Below, one piece after another: positions 1 to 8,620 of a stretch of 49,757 nt of DNA. The stretch is from Paraburkholderia bannensis (GTDB lineage Bacteria > Pseudomonadota > Gammaproteobacteria > Burkholderiales > Burkholderiaceae). The stretch is from contig NZ_JACHBW010000033.1 in assembly GCF_014200455.1 (NCBI RefSeq), positions 1 through 49,757 of the forward strand. The letters run 5' to 3'. How positions within the stretch are numbered: position 1 is the stretch's first letter; the number at the start of each line of letters is the position of its first letter. The translations under genes were made by a program, and so were the position numbers. Below the pieces are notes generated by a model. The model ran no database searches, was not told where the DNA came from, and worked only from the letters and a program-made list of their open reading frames with translations.

Positions 1-1137
1 AGCGACAGCCCCGATTCCGACGACCAGGCACGGCAGGTCGCGCAGGCGCTCTACCAGGGCAAGGGCTCGGACCTGTCCGATACGCTCGGCTACGCCCAGC
101 TCATCGCGGCGAGCCTCGGCGAGCAGTGGGCCGGCATGGGCAATGCGCTCTTCGTCGAGCCGGTTACGCACGCGACCCGCACGGTGCTCGCGCCCGCCGA
201 AGCGAGTCTGAACGATGCGTGGCGCCAGACGATCGTCGCTGCGTGGAACCGTTCGTTTGCAGGGCGCTATCCATTCGCCAGCACAGCCAGCGATGCGTCG
301 TTGCCCGAACTCGCGCGCTTCCTGCGTCCGCAGGGCGGCTTGATCGACACGTTCCTCTCCACGCAGCTTGCTGGCGCGTTGCGGTTGCAGGGCGACCAGT
401 GGGTGCCCGCTTCCGGGGGAACAGCCAGCACGGCGCGCGCATTCGATCCAGCCTTCCTGAAGGCGATCAATACGCTTCAGCAGATTGCGGGGTATATGCT
501 CGCGCAGGGCGAGCCGCAGTTCGTGTTCGGTCTCAAGCCGGTGCCGACGCCGGGCGTCACCGATACGCTCCTGACGCTCGATGGGCAGACGCTGCACTAC
601 TACAACCAGGTGGAATCCTGGAGCACGATGACGTGGCCATCCGGTGAGCCGCAGAAAGCCGGCACGCGACTCGAATGGCAGACGGATACGGCGGGCACGA
701 ACAAGGGCTTCGAATTCCCGGGACGCTGGGCGCTCGTGCGTCTGCTCGAACGCGCCAGGGTCGAGCCAGTGGACAGCGCGACATACCAGCTGACGTGGCA
801 GGCGAAGCCGGAAAACGCCGATCCGAAGTCGGGTGTGAGCAAGGCTGATGGGCTCAGCGATCTCGCCGCGCAAGTGGCGCGCGAGCCACTCGCACCGGCC
901 CCCTCAGATTTAACTCATCCGTTGCGTTACCTGATTCATACAGACGTGGGGCAGGGGCCGATGGAACTGCTCGCGCTTCGGGGGTTCGTGCTGCCCTCGC
1001 GCATCTTCGTCGATCGCGGCAGTCCCGTCGCTGCAAGGCAGTCCGCGTCTGCGGGACCGCCGCCACTGCCCAGGACGGCTATCGCTGCTGCGAAGCAGGC
1101 GGCGGTCTCGCTTCCCACTGGCATGGTGCCAAAGTGA
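1..1137 (+). CDS. tssM: Type VI secretion inner-membrane protein TssM (IcmF), C-terminal part
   Basis: This is the last 378 codons of a gene that begins left of the window; the frame is open from base 1. TssM is the large inner-membrane and periplasmic scaffold of the type VI secretion membrane complex, working with TssL and TssJ. The visible part matches the periplasmic IcmF/TssM C-terminal region: a helical stretch with the family-typical WNRSFAGRYPFA and DASLPELARFLRP blocks, followed by the beta-rich end with SWSTMTWP, FEFPGRWALVRLLERA and LRYLIHTDVGQGPMELLALR. No T6SS partner gene follows on this strand, so it is probably the last gene of its operon. Family assignment is secure; the start and the cytoplasmic domains are outside the window. 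Confidence 0.93.
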   Translation, partial: SDSPDSDDQARQVAQALYQGKGSDLSDTLGYAQLIAASLGEQWAGMGNALFVEPVTHATRTVLAPAEASLNDAWRQTIVAAWNRSFAGRYPFASTASDASLPELARFLRPQGGLIDTFLSTQLAGALRLQGDQWVPASGGTASTARAFDPAFLKAINTLQQIAGYMLAQGEPQFVFGLKPVPTPGVTDTLLTLDGQTLHYYNQVESWSTMTWPSGEPQKAGTRLEWQTDTAGTNKGFEFPGRWALVRLLERARVEPVDSATYQLTWQAKPENADPKSGVSKADGLSDLAAQVAREPLAPAPSDLTHPLRYLIHTDVGQGPMELLALRGFVLPSRIFVDRGSPVAARQSASAGPPPLPRTAIAAAKQAAVSLPTGMVPK

Positions 1138-1715
1138 AGACGCGCCGAACCATGCGCGTGAAAACGATAAACCCTGAGAAGTCCTGATCATGACCGACCC
1201 TATCCGGAAAGAATATTCGCAAACAGCACACCATTGAAGAGAAGCACGCGGTCGCTGCATCGCGCGACGGGCGCTGCATGTCGACGTAGTACGCGAACAA
1301 CACCACGCATCTGCAGTGGGTATGAAGGGCACCGGTGGAAAGCCGTGCCCTTCAATGTCAGGGTAGGCTCCACGTGCACTCTTTGTGCGAAGGCACGTTT
1401 GCATGTGCCGCCGGCCGTCCCGCCTTGCCTGCGTATGCGCAGAAGGGCACAAGTGGCAGGCTGCGCCGACCAATATCAAATCGGGAAACTGATGCCCGGA
1501 ATGCGTGATCCTGGAGCGTTGCTGGACCCGTAAGGCCAGAAGGCGGGTATGAGGCGTTTGCATTGACGGAACGAGCCTCAGGATCACAGCTTCAGGAGCT
1601 AGTTCCGTTGGCGGTGGAAGCGGCGGAGTAAAAGCAGATCGGGTTGCCTTGCCGGGTAGCCACGCGTGGAGGCAGCCTGGCATGGCAGGGTTGTTCGCCG
1701 AGGCGTGAGGTCGCG
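1138..1715. other. 578-bp gap after tssM, no convincing gene
   Basis: Short open frames exist here (for example 1234-1533 on the plus strand) but none has recognisable protein character or a good ribosome binding site. The clearest structure is a perfect 10-bp inverted repeat, TGAAGGGCAC at 1323-1332 and its complement at 1345-1354, with a 12-nt loop. It has no T-run behind it, so it is not a classical intrinsic terminator. A GAAGGGCAC copy recurs near 1441. The stretch may be remnant sequence at the edge of the T6SS locus. Confidence 0.5.
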
Positions 1716-2372
1716 TTATAGCGCGACGTCGATGCCGATGTCGCGCCGAGGCCGTTCCAGCGCCAGCCAGCGCTGCACCGTGGGCCGCTGCCACTGATAG
1801 CGGGCGTAATCGGCCAGCGGCAGGGGCACGGCGTCGCCGTTGAGCACGAGGCGGTTGAGCATCAGCGCGAGATCGACATCGGCGATACACCAGTCGCCGA
1901 ACAGGTTGGGCTGGCCGTGCGCCAGCAGCGCCTGCGCCGCGGCAAAAAGCTTGCGCGCGGCGTCTTGAGCCGCAGGAGAAAGCGGCTCGGCAGTGGGGCC
2001 GTAGAACACCACTTCGGTCGAGCGTTCCGCACGGATCGGCATCAGGTCGCTGCGCAGCCACGCCTGCACCTGGCGGGCGCGTGCGCGGTCGCGGCGGTCT
2101 TCGGGGTAGAGCGCGGACTGCGGAAAAACTTCGTCGAGATACTCGGTGATCGCCGACGATTCGGACAACGCGAAGCCATCGTGGATCAACGTGGGCACGC
2201 GTTGCGTGAGCGAGGTCGCGGCAAAATCCGCTGCACGGTTGGCCTGTTTGTCGAGATCGACGGTGTGCAGGGTGAAGGGCAGCGACTTCTCGTGCAGCGC
2301 GACGAACACGGACATCGCATAGGGGCTGGCGTATTGCGCGTCGGCGTAGAGTTCGAATTTCGGCTGGGACAA
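1716..2372 (-). CDS. Glutathione S-transferase, YfcF-like
   Basis: A 218-residue cytosolic GST: an N-terminal thioredoxin-fold domain (about residues 5-85) and an all-helical C-terminal domain (about 95-205). The N-terminal part carries the cis-proline segment QRVPTLIHDG and the glutathione-gamma-glutamyl binding turn ESSAITEYLDE. The overall pattern resembles E. coli YfcF, a GST with glutathione-dependent peroxidase-type activity. It starts at MSQPKF, 45 bp downstream of the stop of the LysR gene that precedes it on the same strand, so the two may be co-transcribed. The substrate cannot be read from sequence. Confidence 0.85.
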   Translation of the reverse strand: MSQPKFELYADAQYASPYAMSVFVALHEKSLPFTLHTVDLDKQANRAADFAATSLTQRVPTLIHDGFALSESSAITEYLDEVFPQSALYPEDRRDRARARQVQAWLRSDLMPIRAERSTEVVFYGPTAEPLSPAAQDAARKLFAAAQALLAHGQPNLFGDWCIADVDLALMLNRLVLNGDAVPLPLADYARYQWQRPTVQRWLALERPRRDIGIDVAL

Positions 2373-2417
2373 AACGGTCTCCGTTGAACGCGGCGCGATC
2401 GGCCACGGTCGTTCATA

Positions 2418-3329
2418 TTACGCGACGTCGTGCACTGCATCTGCCTGAATTTCCTGCGCGCAACGCTCCAGCATTTCAGCGAAAATCCGCTTGGCCGGAC
2501 TGTCCAGATCGCGCCACGCAAGGCCGATACCGGTGCGATGGTCGCGAAGGTCCAGCGGGCGTGCAATCACTTTGGGTGGGAGCGCCAAGGCCGCATGTTG
2601 CGGAATCACGCCAATGCCCAGGCCCGCGGAAATCAGCGCGAGCATGGTGGTGTACTCGCCCAGTTCCGCGGCGATTTCCAGCGACACGCGTTGCTGGCGG
2701 AACGCCACCAGCATCTCGTCATAGAGCCCCGGTGCATAGCGGCGCGCAAGCACGAAGGCGGCGCGCCCGCGCAGATCGGCGGGGCGAATCTGCGCCTTGC
2801 GCGCCAGTGCGTGATCTTCGGGCACGGCCACCACGAAGCTCTCCTCCATCACCACGCGAATTTCCACGCCCGCACCGCTCACTGGCAGACGGATCAGACC
2901 GAAATCGAGCTTGCCGTCGTGCAACGCCGCAATCTGCACCGGCGTGGGCATATCCTTGAGTTCCAGCGTAATCATGGGATACCGCGCGTGCATGCGCCGC
3001 ATCAGCGCTGGCAGCAGACGCGGCAGCACCGACGAAACAAAGGCCACGCGCAGCGTGCCGATCTCGCCGCGCGCAGAAAGCCGCGCCGCCTGTTCCGCGC
3101 GCGCCGCCTGATGGAGCGTGGCGCGCGCCTCGGGCAGAAAGACCGCGCCGGTTTCGCTCAGGGCCACGCGATGGCGGTCGCGCTCGAACAGACGCACGCC
3201 CAGGTCTTCTTCGAGAGCCTTGATCTGCATGCTCAGCGCGGGCTGCACGATGCACAGACGCTCGGCGGCGCGGCCGAAATGCAGTTCTTCCGCGAGCGCG
3301 ACGAAGGCGCGCAAGTGCTTGAGTTCCAT
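2418..3329 (-). CDS. LysR-family transcriptional regulator
   Basis: A 303-residue LysR regulator. Residues 1-60 form the winged helix-turn-helix (LRAFVALAEELHFGRAAERL, then QPALSMQIKALEEDLGVRLFERD), followed by the linker helix and a two-lobe effector domain (about 90-295). The HTH wording is of the BenM/CatM/HcaR-like subgroup that often senses aromatic or small organic acids. It starts at MELKHL and is divergent from the SDR gene at 3523; the intervening 193 bp hold a perfect long inverted repeat only 20 bp from this start codon. The expected roles are activation of the SDR gene and self-repression. The GST gene lies directly downstream. The ligand is unknown. Confidence 0.9.
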   Translation of the reverse strand: MELKHLRAFVALAEELHFGRAAERLCIVQPALSMQIKALEEDLGVRLFERDRHRVALSETGAVFLPEARATLHQAARAEQAARLSARGEIGTLRVAFVSSVLPRLLPALMRRMHARYPMITLELKDMPTPVQIAALHDGKLDFGLIRLPVSGAGVEIRVVMEESFVVAVPEDHALARKAQIRPADLRGRAAFVLARRYAPGLYDEMLVAFRQQRVSLEIAAELGEYTTMLALISAGLGIGVIPQHAALALPPKVIARPLDLRDHRTGIGLAWRDLDSPAKRIFAEMLERCAQEIQADAVHDVA

Positions 3330-3349
3330 GGCGATTGTCGTCGATATCC

Positions 3350-3382
3350 GACCTTGTTATCACGCTTCATGATAACAAGGTC
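3350..3382. promoter_or_regulatory. Perfect 13-bp inverted repeat, probable LysR operator
   Basis: GACCTTGTTATCA (3350-3362) and its exact reverse complement TGATAACAAGGTC (3370-3382) are separated by 7 bp. The inner part contains a T-N11-A motif as expected of LysR binding sites. It sits between the divergent LysR (start 3329) and SDR (start 3523) genes. Arms this long and perfect are unlikely by chance in GC-rich sequence. Confidence 0.75.
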
Positions 3383-3522
3383 ACGAAAGACTATTGGCCG
3401 AAGCGCGCAGAATACGGTCAACTCCCACGGAAGACACCGAAGCCACGCGCCACCCGAGGCTGACGGCGGCGGAGCCGGCCCACGGCCTGCCCGCCACCGG
3501 CAGTCCCGCGACGCACACGACA

Positions 3523-4299
3523 ATGACGAACGAGACACTCCGCCTGTTTGGCCTGCATGGCCGTCGCGCCCTGGTGACGGGCTCCGGACGAGGTATCGGG
3601 CTTGCCCTTGCGGGCGGCCTGGCGCGCGCCGGCGCCGCACTGGTTATCAACGCACGCAATGAAGCGCAGGCCGCCGAAGCAGCCGCGCGTTTGCGCGACG
3701 AAGGCTTGGAAGCCGATATCGCCGTGTTCGACGTTGCCGATGCGCAAGCCGTCACACGCGCCGTTGATGAAATCGAGGCGCATCTTGGCCCCATCGACAT
3801 CCTCTTCAACAACGCCGGCATCCAGAAACGCGCGCCACTCGACCAGTTCGCCGCAAGCGACTGGGACGAACTGATGCGCGTGAATCTGGACGGCGTGTTC
3901 CACGTTTCGAAGGCCGTCGCGCGCCACATGCTTGCGCGCGGACGCGGCAAGATCGTCAACATCAGTTCGGTGCAGAGCGCGCTGGCGCGGCCGACCATCG
4001 CGCCTTACGCCGCCTCGAAGGGCGCGCTGCGCATGCTCACGCAGGGCATGTGCGCCGACTGGGCGCGTCACGGCATCCAGATCAATGCGCTCGCGCCGGG
4101 CTACTTCGCCACCGACCTCAATCGCGCGCTGGTGGACGACCCGGAGTTCAGCGAATGGCTATGCAAGCGCACGCCTGCGGGCCGCTGGGGCCGCGTCGAA
4201 GAGTTATGCGGCGCGGCCGTGTTTCTCGCCTCCGAAGCGTCGAACTTCGTGAACGGGCAGACGCTCTTCGTCGACGGCGGCATGACGAGCGTGGTGTGA
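3523..4299 (+). CDS. SDR oxidoreductase, gluconate 5-dehydrogenase-like
   Basis: A 258-residue classical short-chain dehydrogenase. The NAD(P) Rossmann motif is VTGSGRGIG near residue 20, the NNAG motif follows near residue 90, the catalytic serine is in NISSVQSA, and the active-site pair is YAASK. The closest family resemblance is to gluconate 5-dehydrogenase (IdnO): an LFGLHGR start, ADWARHGIQINALAPGYF, and the C-terminal FVDGG block. I chose ATG 3523 because the first conserved strand follows at once; an in-frame codon at 3394 would add a basic 43-residue leader with no family counterpart. Control by the divergent LysR is likely. The substrate, a sugar acid or other polyol/keto acid, is an inference. 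Confidence 0.85.
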   Translation: MTNETLRLFGLHGRRALVTGSGRGIGLALAGGLARAGAALVINARNEAQAAEAAARLRDEGLEADIAVFDVADAQAVTRAVDEIEAHLGPIDILFNNAGIQKRAPLDQFAASDWDELMRVNLDGVFHVSKAVARHMLARGRGKIVNISSVQSALARPTIAPYAASKGALRMLTQGMCADWARHGIQINALAPGYFATDLNRALVDDPEFSEWLCKRTPAGRWGRVEELCGAAVFLASEASNFVNGQTLFVDGGMTSVV

Positions 4300-4313
4300 G
4301 AACGATGCGTGCG

Positions 4314-4334
4314 CAACGTGTGCACAACGTGTGC
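4314..4334 (+). repeat. Two tandem CAACGTGTGC units
   Basis: CAACGTGTGC occurs at 4314-4323 and again at 4325-4334, a period of 11 bp, in the 70-bp gap between the SDR and the propeller gene. One helical turn of spacing could suit a protein site, but the repeat is short and could be chance. Confidence 0.35.
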
Positions 4335-4369
4335 GCGGTGTCCGCGCCCATGCAATCAAGGATCAAACG

Positions 4370-5572
4370 ATGAAGTCGAATTCCGCTATTGCTTCCTTGC
4401 CGTTGCGCGTGCTCGCGGGTCTTACGCTCGCATGGACGCTGGCCGGGGCGGTTCATACGGCCCACGCCGCTGACTGGATCGTCTCGGGCAACGATGGCAA
4501 ATATCAGCGTATGGAAGGGCGCGACACCTACCTGACGAACCCGCCGCCGGACACGCTCACGCTGCTCGACGCGAGTCAATTCCCGCCGCAGGTCAAGGCG
4601 ACGGTTGAAGTCGAAAATGGCATCCAAGGCCCGCCGCAGGCCGTGGCCGTGACGCCCGACGGTGCGCTCGCGCTGGTGGCTGCGCCCACGCGTTACGACG
4701 AAGACGCGAAGAAGCTGATCATGGACCCGTTCCTGCAGGTAGTCGATCTGCACGCCACGCCGCCCGCTGTCACGCGCGTCGACCTGGGCGCGCATCCGCA
4801 GGGCATCGCGATCGATCGCAGCGGGCGTCTTGCCCTCGTAACCGGCGTGGATGGCCGCGTGGCCGTGGTGCAGATCGACAGCAACAGCGTGAAGATCGCC
4901 GACTGGCTCAAGCTGGGCGAAAAGCGTCTGGCGGGCGTGAGCTTCACGCACGATGGCCGCCATGCGCTGGTGTCGCTGCGCGACGAGCAGGGCGTGGCCG
5001 TGCTCGACGTCAACGACGGCCATGTGAGCGATACGGGCCTGCGTCTTTCGTCGGGCGTCGCGCCGTACACCATCGACGTATCGAGCGACGGCAAATGGGC
5101 CGTGGTAAGCGACGTCGGCCTTGCGGGCCTGCCCCATTACCCGGGCAGGCTGGCGGGCGACGCCGATGCCATCACGCTCATCGACGTTTCGCACGAACCG
5201 CTTCGCGCGGTCCAGCATCTCACGGTGCCGTCGCTGCCTGAAGGCGTGGCGATCTCGCCGGATGGACGCTGGATCGGCGTGCAAGCGATGGACGGCTCGA
5301 ACCTCACGCCCGATAACCCGGGCCGCCACGCGCGCGGCAAGGTCGTGCTGTTCGAGATCCGCAATGGCGTGGCGCATCAGGTCGCCGAAGCGCCAGGCGG
5401 CGAGGCAGCGCAGGGCATCGCTTTCACGGCGGACAGCAAGTATCTGATCGTCCAGTTCAACGTCGAGCATCAACTGGCGCTCTACGCGGTCAACGGTGGA
5501 CATCTGCGCGATACCGGCAAGCGTATCGAAATCCAGGGCGGCCCGTCCTCGCTGCGCACGACGCCGCGGTAA
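4370..5572 (+). CDS. Exported beta-propeller (YncE/lactonase-like) protein
   Basis: A 400-residue protein with a Sec signal peptide: a basic start, a hydrophobic core LAGLTLAWTLAGAV, and a likely cleavage after AHA near residue 33. The mature part is made of repeating blades of the form 'VAVTPDGALALVA', 'IAIDRSGRLALVTG', 'VSFTHDGRHALVSL', 'IDVSSDGKWAVVSD' and 'VAISPDGRWIGVQA', typical of seven-bladed propellers of the YncE/cytochrome-D1/lactonase group. It should be periplasmic. Start 4370 (MKSNSA) gives the signal peptide directly. It lies 70 bp after the SDR gene and before an AroE homolog and a permease, so a role in the same carbon-source pathway, perhaps hydrolysing a lactone, is possible but unproven. 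Confidence 0.78.
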   Translation: MKSNSAIASLPLRVLAGLTLAWTLAGAVHTAHAADWIVSGNDGKYQRMEGRDTYLTNPPPDTLTLLDASQFPPQVKATVEVENGIQGPPQAVAVTPDGALALVAAPTRYDEDAKKLIMDPFLQVVDLHATPPAVTRVDLGAHPQGIAIDRSGRLALVTGVDGRVAVVQIDSNSVKIADWLKLGEKRLAGVSFTHDGRHALVSLRDEQGVAVLDVNDGHVSDTGLRLSSGVAPYTIDVSSDGKWAVVSDVGLAGLPHYPGRLAGDADAITLIDVSHEPLRAVQHLTVPSLPEGVAISPDGRWIGVQAMDGSNLTPDNPGRHARGKVVLFEIRNGVAHQVAEAPGGEAAQGIAFTADSKYLIVQFNVEHQLALYAVNGGHLRDTGKRIEIQGGPSSLRTTPR

Positions 5573-5677
5573 AGCGGCACGACGCTCATGCCGGCGGGTC
5601 CGCACGGCGTGAACGTAAAACGCCATAACGATCAAGATTACTAACTTCTAGTCATTCCGATTTTCATACTGTCGATC

Positions 5678-6505
5678 ATGCCTCATTCGATACCTGCACT
5701 CTGCGGCTCGCTCGCGGGCCAGCCTTTTACCTTCAACGTCAAGGTGCACAACGCAGCCTATCGCGAACTGGGCCTCGACTACACCTTCGTGAGCTTTGGC
5801 GTGGAGGACGCGCCGCTGGCGGTGCAGGCGATCCGCACGCTCGGGATTCGCGGCATGAACGTGACGATGCCGCATAAGCAGGCGGTGATTCCGCATCTGG
5901 ATGCGCTGGACGAAACGGCGCGCGAGATCGGCGCAGTCAACACCATCGACAATCGCTCAGGAAAGCTGACCGGTTACAACACCGATTGCGTCGGCGCGGT
6001 GCGCGCGCTCGAAGAGGTCACCAGCTTGCCCGGCAAACGCATCGCCCTGCTGGGCGCGGGCGGCGCGGCGCGTGCGATTGCCTGGGGCGCGCAACGCGCC
6101 GGTGCGAGCGTGACGGTTTTCAATCGCACCGCCGAGCGCGGGCAAAAGCTCGCCGACGACTTCGGCCTGCGCTTTGGCGGCGCGTTGCAGGACTTCGACC
6201 CGCACGCCTTCGACGGTGTGGTCAACGCCACGGCGGCAGGCTTTCGCGCACCCGATGCGAGCCCGCTGACGCCGCATCAACTGGCTTCGCATCTGTTCGT
6301 GATGGACGCGGCGTTTCTGCCGGTGCGCACCCGCCTGATTCGCGACGCCGGGGCAGCGGGCTGTGCAACCGTCGACGGCACACGCATGTTGCTGCATCAA
6401 TTCTGCGGGCAGATCGAGCTTTACACGGATCGGCCCGCGCCGTTCGAGGCGATGCGTATCGCGCTGCTCGACGAGATCGAGCGCGTCACGCGCGACGCCC
6501 CGTAG
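5678..6505 (+). CDS. Shikimate dehydrogenase-like (AroE family) oxidoreductase
   Basis: A 275-residue AroE-fold NADP(H) dehydrogenase. The catalytic Lys is in NVTMPHK (about residue 67), the Asp is in GYNTDCVGA, the dinucleotide loop is GAGGAARAI, and NRTAER follows as the usual NADP-type phosphate grip. The N-terminal substrate loop is unusual: where true shikimate dehydrogenases have a Ser-x-Ser-Pro motif before the HN, this protein reads GQPFTFNVKVHN, so the two serines that hold the shikimate carboxylate are missing. That argues for a catabolic paralog with a different substrate rather than the biosynthetic enzyme. A permease gene follows 94 bp later on the same strand. Confidence 0.8.
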   Translation: MPHSIPALCGSLAGQPFTFNVKVHNAAYRELGLDYTFVSFGVEDAPLAVQAIRTLGIRGMNVTMPHKQAVIPHLDALDETAREIGAVNTIDNRSGKLTGYNTDCVGAVRALEEVTSLPGKRIALLGAGGAARAIAWGAQRAGASVTVFNRTAERGQKLADDFGLRFGGALQDFDPHAFDGVVNATAAGFRAPDASPLTPHQLASHLFVMDAAFLPVRTRLIRDAGAAGCATVDGTRMLLHQFCGQIELYTDRPAPFEAMRIALLDEIERVTRDAP

Positions 6506-6599
6506 CCGGTTCATGCATCCGGCAGCCCGCATCAGACGGGCGCTGGAAGCGGCGATCTGGCGCCTGCAATGCACAGGAGTTGAAATGGAAGGAGACGAC

Positions 6600-8003
6600 A
6601 TGAAGCAGCAATCGATTGCCATGAACGGTGCAGGAGCGCGCGCAAAGCAAAGCATCCAGGCCGACGCCGCGCAGACCAAAGTCACCTCGGCGGATCTCTA
6701 CCGCGCGGCGTGGGCGGCGTCGATCGGCAGCGCACTGGAGTACTACGATTTCGCGCTTTACAACCTGGCTTCCGCGCTGATTTTCGGGCCGTTGTTCTTT
6801 CCGTCGAGCGACCCGGCGCTTGGTCTGATCGCCAGCTTCGGTGCGTATTTCATCGGCTTCGCGATCCGGCCGGTGGGCGGCATCCTGTTCGGTGCGCTGG
6901 GCGACCGCTACGGGCGCAAGTTCGTGCTGATGGCGACGATCCTGCTGATGGGCGTGGCGAGCACGCTGATCGGCGTATTGCCCACTTATGCGAGCGTGGG
7001 CATCTGGGCGCCGATCCTGCTGGTGGGGTGCCGCCTCCTGCAAGGACTTGGCGCGGGTGCCGAGCAGGCGGGCGCGGCGGTGCTGATGGCCGAATTCGCG
7101 CCGCCGCAACGGCGCGGCTATTTCGCGGCGCTGCCGTTCATGGGTGTGCTGCTGGGCACAGTGATGGCAGCGGCAATCTACTTCGCGCTCGTGCGGGTGG
7201 AGGATATTTCGCAAACGCCGCTCTGGCGCGTGCCCTTCTTGCTGAGCGCGGTCATCATCGCCGTAGCGGTTTGGATTCGCCTGCGTCTGCGCGAATCGCC
7301 GTCGTTCGCGCGGCTCGAAGCGCGCCAGCAGATCAAGGAAAGCCCGCTGCGCCATCTGATGCGCCACTCCCGGCCGACCGTCCTCAAGGTGATCGGCCTG
7401 CGCATGGCGGAAAACGGCGGATCTTCGATCTATCAGTCGCTGGCGATCAGCTATATCGCTACCGCTACGGGTCTGAAAGGGCAGATCGGGCCGCTCGCGC
7501 TGCTGTTTGCGGGCGCCTCTGGCGCTATCGTCATTCCGCTTGCAGGACTGCTTGGCGATTGTATCGGCCGCGTGAAAACGTACCGTATTTTTGCGGTCTA
7601 TCAGCTTGTTCTGGCGTTTCCCACCTGGTGGGTGCTGAGTCTGGGCAACGCCACTGCGAGCATCGTCATGCTGTGCGTGACGCTGGCGGGCGTGTGGGGC
7701 ATGTTCGCGACGCAAGGCGCGCTGCTGCCCGAATTGTTCGGCGCGCAGCATCGCTATGCGGGCGTGGCGGTGGGGCGCGAGCTGTCGGCGGTGGTGGCGG
7801 GCGGCGTCGCGCCGCTGGTGGGCGCGTCGATCATCGCTTATGCAACGACGCACTGGGGCGCCGGGCAGGGTGCCGCGGGCACCGTGCTCGCGTGGATTCC
7901 GCTCGCCACTTATGTCGCAGTCCTGAGTTTGATCGGCGTCTTGACGACGTTCCATATCCCCGAAACGCGCGGGCGCAGTCTCGACGACCTCAACGACGCC
8001 TGA
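6600..8003 (+). CDS. MFS permease, metabolite:H+ symporter (ShiA/KgtP-like)
   Basis: A 467-residue major facilitator with 12 predicted membrane helices and the MHS-subfamily signatures: SIGSALEYYDFALYN in the first helix, RPVGGILFGALGDRYGRK in the loop 2-3, and RLLQGLGAGAEQAGAAVLM in helix 4. MHS symporters import organic acids and related solutes such as shikimate, 2-oxoglutarate or proline. ATG 6600 is preceded by AAGGAG at 5-bp spacing; an in-frame ATG at 6585 is also possible. Its position behind the AroE homolog suggests import of that enzyme's substrate. An intrinsic terminator follows 33 bp after the stop. Confidence 0.88.
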   Translation: MKQQSIAMNGAGARAKQSIQADAAQTKVTSADLYRAAWAASIGSALEYYDFALYNLASALIFGPLFFPSSDPALGLIASFGAYFIGFAIRPVGGILFGALGDRYGRKFVLMATILLMGVASTLIGVLPTYASVGIWAPILLVGCRLLQGLGAGAEQAGAAVLMAEFAPPQRRGYFAALPFMGVLLGTVMAAAIYFALVRVEDISQTPLWRVPFLLSAVIIAVAVWIRLRLRESPSFARLEARQQIKESPLRHLMRHSRPTVLKVIGLRMAENGGSSIYQSLAISYIATATGLKGQIGPLALLFAGASGAIVIPLAGLLGDCIGRVKTYRIFAVYQLVLAFPTWWVLSLGNATASIVMLCVTLAGVWGMFATQGALLPELFGAQHRYAGVAVGRELSAVVAGGVAPLVGASIIAYATTHWGAGQGAAGTVLAWIPLATYVAVLSLIGVLTTFHIPETRGRSLDDLNDA

Positions 8004-8035
8004 ATTTCACGCAGGCAACGCATTCCCGCACTCCG

Positions 8036-8062
8036 ACGGCGGCCAGTCAGGCCGCCGTTTTT
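8036..8062 (+). terminator. Intrinsic terminator after the MFS gene
   Basis: CGGCGGCC (8037-8044) pairs perfectly with GGCCGCCG (8050-8057) around a 5-nt loop and is followed by five T. It is a textbook Rho-independent terminator ending the propeller-AroE-MFS transcription unit. Confidence 0.9.
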
Positions 8063-8172
8063 CATTTCCGTCGCGCATTTGCGCGTCCCCGGCCCACTCA
8101 AATCTGTCCCCATAAAATTCTTCACGTGGAGATTTATTGCAAATTTCGCAATTATTCTCTGCTTGACGAAAC

Positions 8173-8620
8173 ATTTCGATCAAGTATGCAAGCCTGCATC
8201 GCTATGGCCTGCAATTCGAGGCGGTTTACGGTTTCGGCGGCGAGGCGCGCAATGCGTGGATCGTGGTGCTGGCGTATCGTGTAGGACTGCTGCATTTTGC
8301 AGCCGCCTGGCTGCACGCCAATGGCGACGCCGCGCATTGGCGGGCGGCTACATCTATACGCATCGCAGCGCCGTGAGCGATGCGTGTAGGGCGCAATATC
8401 ACGAGTTCAATCTCTCGGCGTTCTACGCGCTAAGCAGGCGCACCTGGCGCTACGGGCCGATCGCTTATCAGCAGCCCAGTGGGGCCACGCTGGACGGCTG
8501 CCGCAATGCAGTTGTGGCGACGGCCTCGCTGGCCGATGTGTCGAACGGCGCGTCATCGGCGAACGGGCGGCGAGCTGGCGCCAAGCGCTGGCGCGAATAG
8601 GTTTGCGGCAACGGTTCTGA
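8173..8620 (+). pseudogene. Decayed outer-membrane porin gene
   Basis: Porin-like peptides appear in three successive frames. One frame (about 8173-8370) reads ISIKYAS, then YGLQFEAVYGFGGEA and LLHFAAAWLHANG, like the mid-barrel 'SVKYxSPxFYGL' region of Burkholderia OmpC-type porins. A second frame (about 8340-8575) reads GGYIYTHRSAV and then FNLSAFYALSRRTWRYG, like the late 'YxLSKRTxLY' strand. A third frame ends LARIGLRQRF followed by a stop at 8618-8620, the typical terminal strand ending in Phe. The N-terminal half and signal peptide are missing and at least two frameshifts separate the pieces. It is therefore a relic, distinct in sequence from the intact porin at 19995-21092. Confidence 0.72.

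Noticed and set aside
1234..1533. A 99-codon gene behind tssM
   Set aside because: No ribosome binding site, Arg/Cys-rich composition and no family resemblance.
910..2406. A 498-codon minus-strand frame spanning the end of tssM, the gap and the GST gene
   Set aside because: Arg-rich shadow of tssM and GST in another frame; stop-free only because of high GC.
4314..4334. CRISPR-like or minisatellite repeat
   Set aside because: Only two 10-bp units with a 1-bp gap; no array or spacers.
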